Shown: in pieces, positions 6,289 to 9,409 of the stretch
Position numbering within the stretch: the first letter of the stretch is position 1
Layout of the letters: each line of letters begins with the position of its first letter
DNA from: Gammaproteobacteria bacterium
GTDB lineage: Bacteria > Pseudomonadota > Gammaproteobacteria > Steroidobacterales > GCA-2729495
DNA: 9,409 nt
NCBI GenBank assembly: GCA_030429685.1
Contig: JAUIEY010000064.1
Span: 1 to 9,409, forward strand
Direction of reading: 5' to 3'
Program-made: the position numbers and the translations under genes
The notes under the pieces: model-generated
Databases searched by the model: none
Seen by the model: the letters and a program-made list of their open reading frames with translations, nothing else
What the model was told of the DNA's origin: nothing

Positions 6289-6924
6289 GTGAAACTGCGT
6301 TTACGGAATCATCTGCTGCTGGGCGCCGCTACCGGCGTGGCGCTGGGCCTGTCGGCCTGGCTGGATCGTGGTGCCAGCGGTCTGGATAACCTGAGTATCG
6401 TCAGCGCCTATCTCTGCCTGGCAATGTTTGGCGCGGCACTGCTGATCGGCCCGTTGCGATCGCGCGCCACCGGTGCGCCGGTGCTGAATTCACACCTGCG
6501 ACGGGATATTGCCATCTGGGGCAGCATCAACGGTCTGCTGCATTTCTGGCTGGCCAACAAGCTGTCCATGACCTGGGAATACGTCGGTATTTTCGTGGAC
6601 AATGCCACCGCCCCGCCGTCGCAGCAGGTGCGCGATCAGCTCTACCTGTGGGGCACGATATTCGGCTATGTCGTGGCAGTCCTGATCCTGATCCTGCTGC
6701 TCATCTCCAGCGATCGGGCTTTGCGCACTATCGGCACACGCTGGTGGAAACGTCTGCAGCGGCTCGCCTATGTGATTTTTATTGCCACCGTCGCGCATGC
6801 TTTTGCATTCCAGGTGCTGGAGACGCGCTCACTGATTTGGGTGGCCACCGTGGCTGCCGTGTTTGCGGGCGTGCTGGCCATGCAGCTTGCCGGCATGGCC
6901 AGCGTCAGGCGGCGCAAAAATTAG
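6289..6924 (+). CDS. Six-helix membrane protein of the MsrQ (YedZ) / ferric reductase-like family
   Basis: 211 residues, starting at GTG with only a weak AGG upstream. Six hydrophobic helices are visible, near residues 9-25, 36-56, 73-92, 118-140, 155-177 and 181-203. It follows the pattern of MsrQ, the heme b partner of the periplasmic methionine-sulfoxide reductase MsrP. LIGPLR ends helix 2, LRRDIAIWGSINGLLHFWL carries His85 (E. coli MsrQ His91), LYLWGTIFGY starts helix 4, and WKRLQRLAYVIFIATVAHAF carries His170 (E. coli His164). At the position of E. coli His151, thirteen residues before that, the protein has Gln157. MsrQ receives electrons in the inner membrane and passes them to the periplasm. 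Here no msrP gene is adjacent, and the upstream neighbour is a Rieske protein, so its donor or acceptor may differ. It could be called a ferric-reductase-like transmembrane protein. It converges on the hydrolase gene with 2 bp between the stops. Confidence 0.78.
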   Translation: MKLRLRNHLLLGAATGVALGLSAWLDRGASGLDNLSIVSAYLCLAMFGAALLIGPLRSRATGAPVLNSHLRRDIAIWGSINGLLHFWLANKLSMTWEYVGIFVDNATAPPSQQVRDQLYLWGTIFGYVVAVLILILLLISSDRALRTIGTRWWKRLQRLAYVIFIATVAHAFAFQVLETRSLIWVATVAAVFAGVLAMQLAGMASVRRRKN

Positions 6925-6926
6925 TG

Positions 6927-7562
6927 TCAGTCGCGGCTGAACTGCCCGGTACGCAGGAACGCATCGCACTGATCCACCACGTCCTGTGCAAATAACATGG
7001 TGGTGTGACTGTAAGGCAGTTGCAGATGATCGGTAATCCCGGGTAGTTGCGTTTCGACCACCGCCACGGTGCCGTCATGGGGCTTTTTGAGTTTGGCAAC
7101 CAGTTGCCCCGGACCGAAACTCTGGGTACCGGCGATCACACCCACGGGTAATTCCTGGTCCCAGCGGCGCAGCGGATTTTCAAATACGGCTTCAGGCAGG
7201 AGCCGCCCCAGCACCAGACGCCCCGGCTGCACACCATGCAGACTGCGCCCCGCAGCAGTATCCACCAGCGGCGAACCCAGGCAGACGATTTTTTCCACCG
7301 GCAACTCGGGGAACATGCGCAGGGTGTGCAGGCTGAGTACGCCCCCCAGACTGTGGCCGACGAGCGCCACGTTTGCATGCTCGCGCAGAATGGTCTGCTT
7401 CAGGCGCCGGCATTTGTCAGCCAGCGTCTGCGAGGTGGTGTGATACTGAAATTGCCGGACCGAATAGCCCCGGTCACGCAACCGGCTGCGCAGCCAGGTC
7501 ATCTCCAGGCCATTCATCCACAGGCCATGGACCAGAATAACGACAGGCTTGCTCGCGTCCAT
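6927..7562 (-). CDS. Alpha/beta hydrolase (lipase/esterase-like)
   Basis: 211 residues. The protein opens with the VVILVHGLWMNG strand and oxyanion-hole HG (His12-Gly13). The nucleophile elbow GHSLGG is at 69-74, with Ser71 the expected catalytic serine, preceded by the VALV strand. The likely acid is Asp163 (PHDGTVAVVET) and the likely base is His186 (YSHTTML), which completes a Ser-Asp-His triad in the usual order. There is no signal peptide, so it is cytoplasmic. In this superfamily the triad performs ester, thioester or lipid hydrolysis. The short length and the LVHGLWMNG start recall small lipase-like or PGAP1-like proteins, but no substrate can be assigned. It lies 14 nt downstream of aspS on the same strand and is probably cotranscribed. 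No strong ribosome binding site is seen, so translation may be coupled to that of aspS. Confidence 0.88.
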   Translation of the reverse strand: MDASKPVVILVHGLWMNGLEMTWLRSRLRDRGYSVRQFQYHTTSQTLADKCRRLKQTILREHANVALVGHSLGGVLSLHTLRMFPELPVEKIVCLGSPLVDTAAGRSLHGVQPGRLVLGRLLPEAVFENPLRRWDQELPVGVIAGTQSFGPGQLVAKLKKPHDGTVAVVETQLPGITDHLQLPYSHTTMLFAQDVVDQCDAFLRTGQFSRD

Positions 7563-7576
7563 GGCGGAACAGCGAC

Positions 7577-9358
7577 TTAGCCGGGCTGGTCGCTCTCGGT
7601 TTTGCGCAGCCGTATCCCGACTTCACGCAACTGCCGCGCATCAACCTGACCCGGAGCATCGGTTAGCGGGCAGCTCGCCGACTGGGTCTTGGGAAATGCA
7701 ATTACGTCACGGATACTCTGCGCACCGGCCATCAGCATCACCAGCCGGTCAAGTCCGAAAGCGATACCACCGTGCGGCGGGCAGCCATACTTCAGCGCGG
7801 TCAGCAAAAAGCCGAACTTGGTTTGTGCTTCCTCGGCTGCAATACCGAGCACATCGAAGACCGCCGACTGAATGTCGGAATTGTGAATACGAATCGAACC
7901 GCCACCGATCTCGGTGCCGTTCAGCACCATGTCATAGGCGCGCGAACCAGCATTGCCAGGGTCGTTGCGCAGGGCAGCGGCATCATCAACCGCGGGTGCC
8001 GTGAAGGGATGATGCAGGGCATTCCAGCGCTTTTCGGTCGGATCCCAGGCAAACATCGGGAATTCGACCACCCACAGAGGCGCCCAGTCGCCTTCTACCA
8101 GGCCGCGATCATGACCGATTTTGACGCGCAACGCGCCCAGCGCGTCGTTAACAACATTGGCCTTGTCGGCACCGAAAAATACGATGTCGCCGCTTTGCAG
8201 GGCGAGGCGTTCCACCAGGCCGTTAACGGTAGCATCCGGCAGGAATTTCAGAATCGGCGACTGCAGCCCGTCACGACCGGCCGCTACATCATTGACCTTG
8301 ATATAGGCCAGGCCTCTGGCGCCGTAGCGCCCCACGTAGTCGGTATAGTCGTCAATTTCCTTGCGTGACAGGTCGCTGCCACCGGTAAGTTTCAGCGCCG
8401 CTACCCGGCCTTCGGGGTCCGCTGCCGGCCCGGCAAACACTTTGAACTCCACGCCGTCCATCAGGTCCGCAACGTCAACCAGTTCCAGTGGAATACGCAG
8501 GTCAGGGCGGTCGGTGCCAAAACGCTGCATGGCCTCGGCATAACTCATGCGCGGAAATTCGGCCGGCAGATCAACGCCAATGGCTTCTTTGAACAGCCGC
8601 CGCGCCAGCTCTTCCATGGCGCCCATGACATCGTCTTCGTCAACGAAAGACATCTCGACGTCGAGCTGGGTGAACTCGGGCTGGCGGTCGGCGCGCAGGT
8701 CTTCGTCGCGGAAGCAGCGGGCAATCTGATAGTAGCGATCCATGCCGGACATCATCAGCAACTGCTTAAACAGCTGCGGCGACTGCGGCAGGGCAAAAAA
8801 GCTGCCGGGATGCGTGCGGCTGGGCACGATGTAATCGCGCGCACCTTCCGGCGTGGCGCGCGTCAGGATCGGCGTTTCGATATCCAGAAAGCCGTTCTCA
8901 TCCATGAAGGTACGCATGATCTGCGTGACCCGATGCCGCAGCATGATGCGCGCGGTCATCTCTTCGCGACGCAGGTCCAGGTAACGGTATTGCAGCCGCA
9001 GATCTTCATGCGGATGCTCGTCGTGATGGAACGGCGGTGTCTCTGCAGCATTGAGTATTTCCAGCTGCAGCGCCAGCATTTCCACGGCACCGCTCGGCAT
9101 GTTGGGATTTTCAGTGCCTGCCGGCCGCGGCCGCACCCGGCCCTTGATGACCAGCACGTATTCGCTGCGAATTTTTTCCGCCAGCGCAAACAACTCGGCG
9201 GTATCCGGGTCGCAAACCACCTGCAGAATGCCGCTGCGATCCCGCAGGTCAATAAAAATGACGCCGCCATGGTCACGCCGCCGGTGCACCCAGCCGGCGA
9301 CCGCGATTTCGCTACCGTCAAGGCTGGCGTTTACGTCGCCGCAGTAGTGTGTACGCAT
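7577..9358 (-). CDS. aspS: Aspartyl-tRNA synthetase (likely non-discriminating Asp/Asn type)
   Basis: 593 residues (E. coli 590). It activates aspartate with ATP and loads tRNA(Asp), in the cytoplasm, as a class II dimer. The N-terminal anticodon-binding OB fold starts MRTHYCG and includes GWVHRRRDHGGVIFIDLRDR. The catalytic domain has motif 2, FRDEDLRADRQPEF (Arg217), and motif 3, AFGLDRLVML (Arg538, matching E. coli Arg537). A bacterial insertion domain lies between them. His30 (RRRDHGG) and Gly81 (VRPRPAG) are the residues found at the matching positions (His31, Gly82) of the Pseudomonas aeruginosa enzyme, which charges both tRNA(Asp) and tRNA(Asn). The E. coli enzyme, which charges only tRNA(Asp), has Leu30. 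If the reading is right, Asp-tRNA(Asn) would be converted by GatCAB. The start matches E. coli MRTEYCG, though only a weak AGG precedes it. The hydrolase gene follows. Confidence 0.98.
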   Translation of the reverse strand: MRTHYCGDVNASLDGSEIAVAGWVHRRRDHGGVIFIDLRDRSGILQVVCDPDTAELFALAEKIRSEYVLVIKGRVRPRPAGTENPNMPSGAVEMLALQLEILNAAETPPFHHDEHPHEDLRLQYRYLDLRREEMTARIMLRHRVTQIMRTFMDENGFLDIETPILTRATPEGARDYIVPSRTHPGSFFALPQSPQLFKQLLMMSGMDRYYQIARCFRDEDLRADRQPEFTQLDVEMSFVDEDDVMGAMEELARRLFKEAIGVDLPAEFPRMSYAEAMQRFGTDRPDLRIPLELVDVADLMDGVEFKVFAGPAADPEGRVAALKLTGGSDLSRKEIDDYTDYVGRYGARGLAYIKVNDVAAGRDGLQSPILKFLPDATVNGLVERLALQSGDIVFFGADKANVVNDALGALRVKIGHDRGLVEGDWAPLWVVEFPMFAWDPTEKRWNALHHPFTAPAVDDAAALRNDPGNAGSRAYDMVLNGTEIGGGSIRIHNSDIQSAVFDVLGIAAEEAQTKFGFLLTALKYGCPPHGGIAFGLDRLVMLMAGAQSIRDVIAFPKTQSASCPLTDAPGQVDARQLREVGIRLRKTESDQPG

Positions 9359-9386
9359 CGGAAAAACCTGAAAATTGAGGGCGCGA

Positions 9387-9392
9387 ATGTTA
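9387..9392 (-). promoter_or_regulatory. Possible -10 box upstream of aspS
   Basis: On the minus strand TAACAT lies about 28 nt before the aspS start and matches TATAAT at 4 of 6 positions. Its -35 partner would fall beyond the window edge, so it cannot be tested here. Confidence 0.2.
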
Positions 9393-9409
9393 TGACTGCG
9401 GCCAGTCTT

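Overview
The window is a stretch of a GC-rich (roughly 58% by eye) gammaproteobacterial chromosome. Two housekeeping genes fix this. The mismatch-repair protein MutS follows the Escherichia coli protein closely along its length, and the aspartyl-tRNA synthetase is bacterial-type and resembles the Pseudomonas form. The TonB-dependent receptor, EthD-like, Rieske and ferric-reductase-like genes fit an environmental, aerobic, possibly aquatic lineage. I cannot name a genus. I see no mobile elements, tRNA or rRNA genes, or CRISPR arrays, and no gene-free stretch over 300 bases.

Left part (1-2792): on the minus strand, a Tat-exported, probably lipidated flavin amine oxidase lies upstream of the N-terminal part of a TonB-dependent outer-membrane receptor that runs off the window. 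A strong hairpin sits in the gap between them, just before the receptor's ribosome binding site. Divergent from the oxidase, across a 133-bp region holding a small dyad, is a secreted protein that joins one c-type heme motif (CxxCH) to a pyridoxamine-phosphate-oxidase-like split barrel. This is the most unusual gene in the window.

Middle part (2820-6924): a small EthD-family protein on the minus strand is divergent from mutS. Downstream of mutS, on the same strand, come a Rieske [2Fe-2S] ferredoxin-like protein and a six-helix membrane protein related to MsrQ/YedZ and ferric reductases. The membrane protein has Gln where MsrQ has one of its conserved heme-ligand histidines. The Rieske and heme-membrane genes look like a small electron-transfer pair (inference).

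Right part (6927-9358): on the minus strand, aspS is followed 14 nt later by an alpha/beta hydrolase whose stop codon lies 2 bp from that of the membrane-protein gene. The aspS product carries His30 and Gly81, the signature of a non-discriminating enzyme, which predicts that the organism makes Asn-tRNA(Asn) by the GatCAB amidotransferase route.
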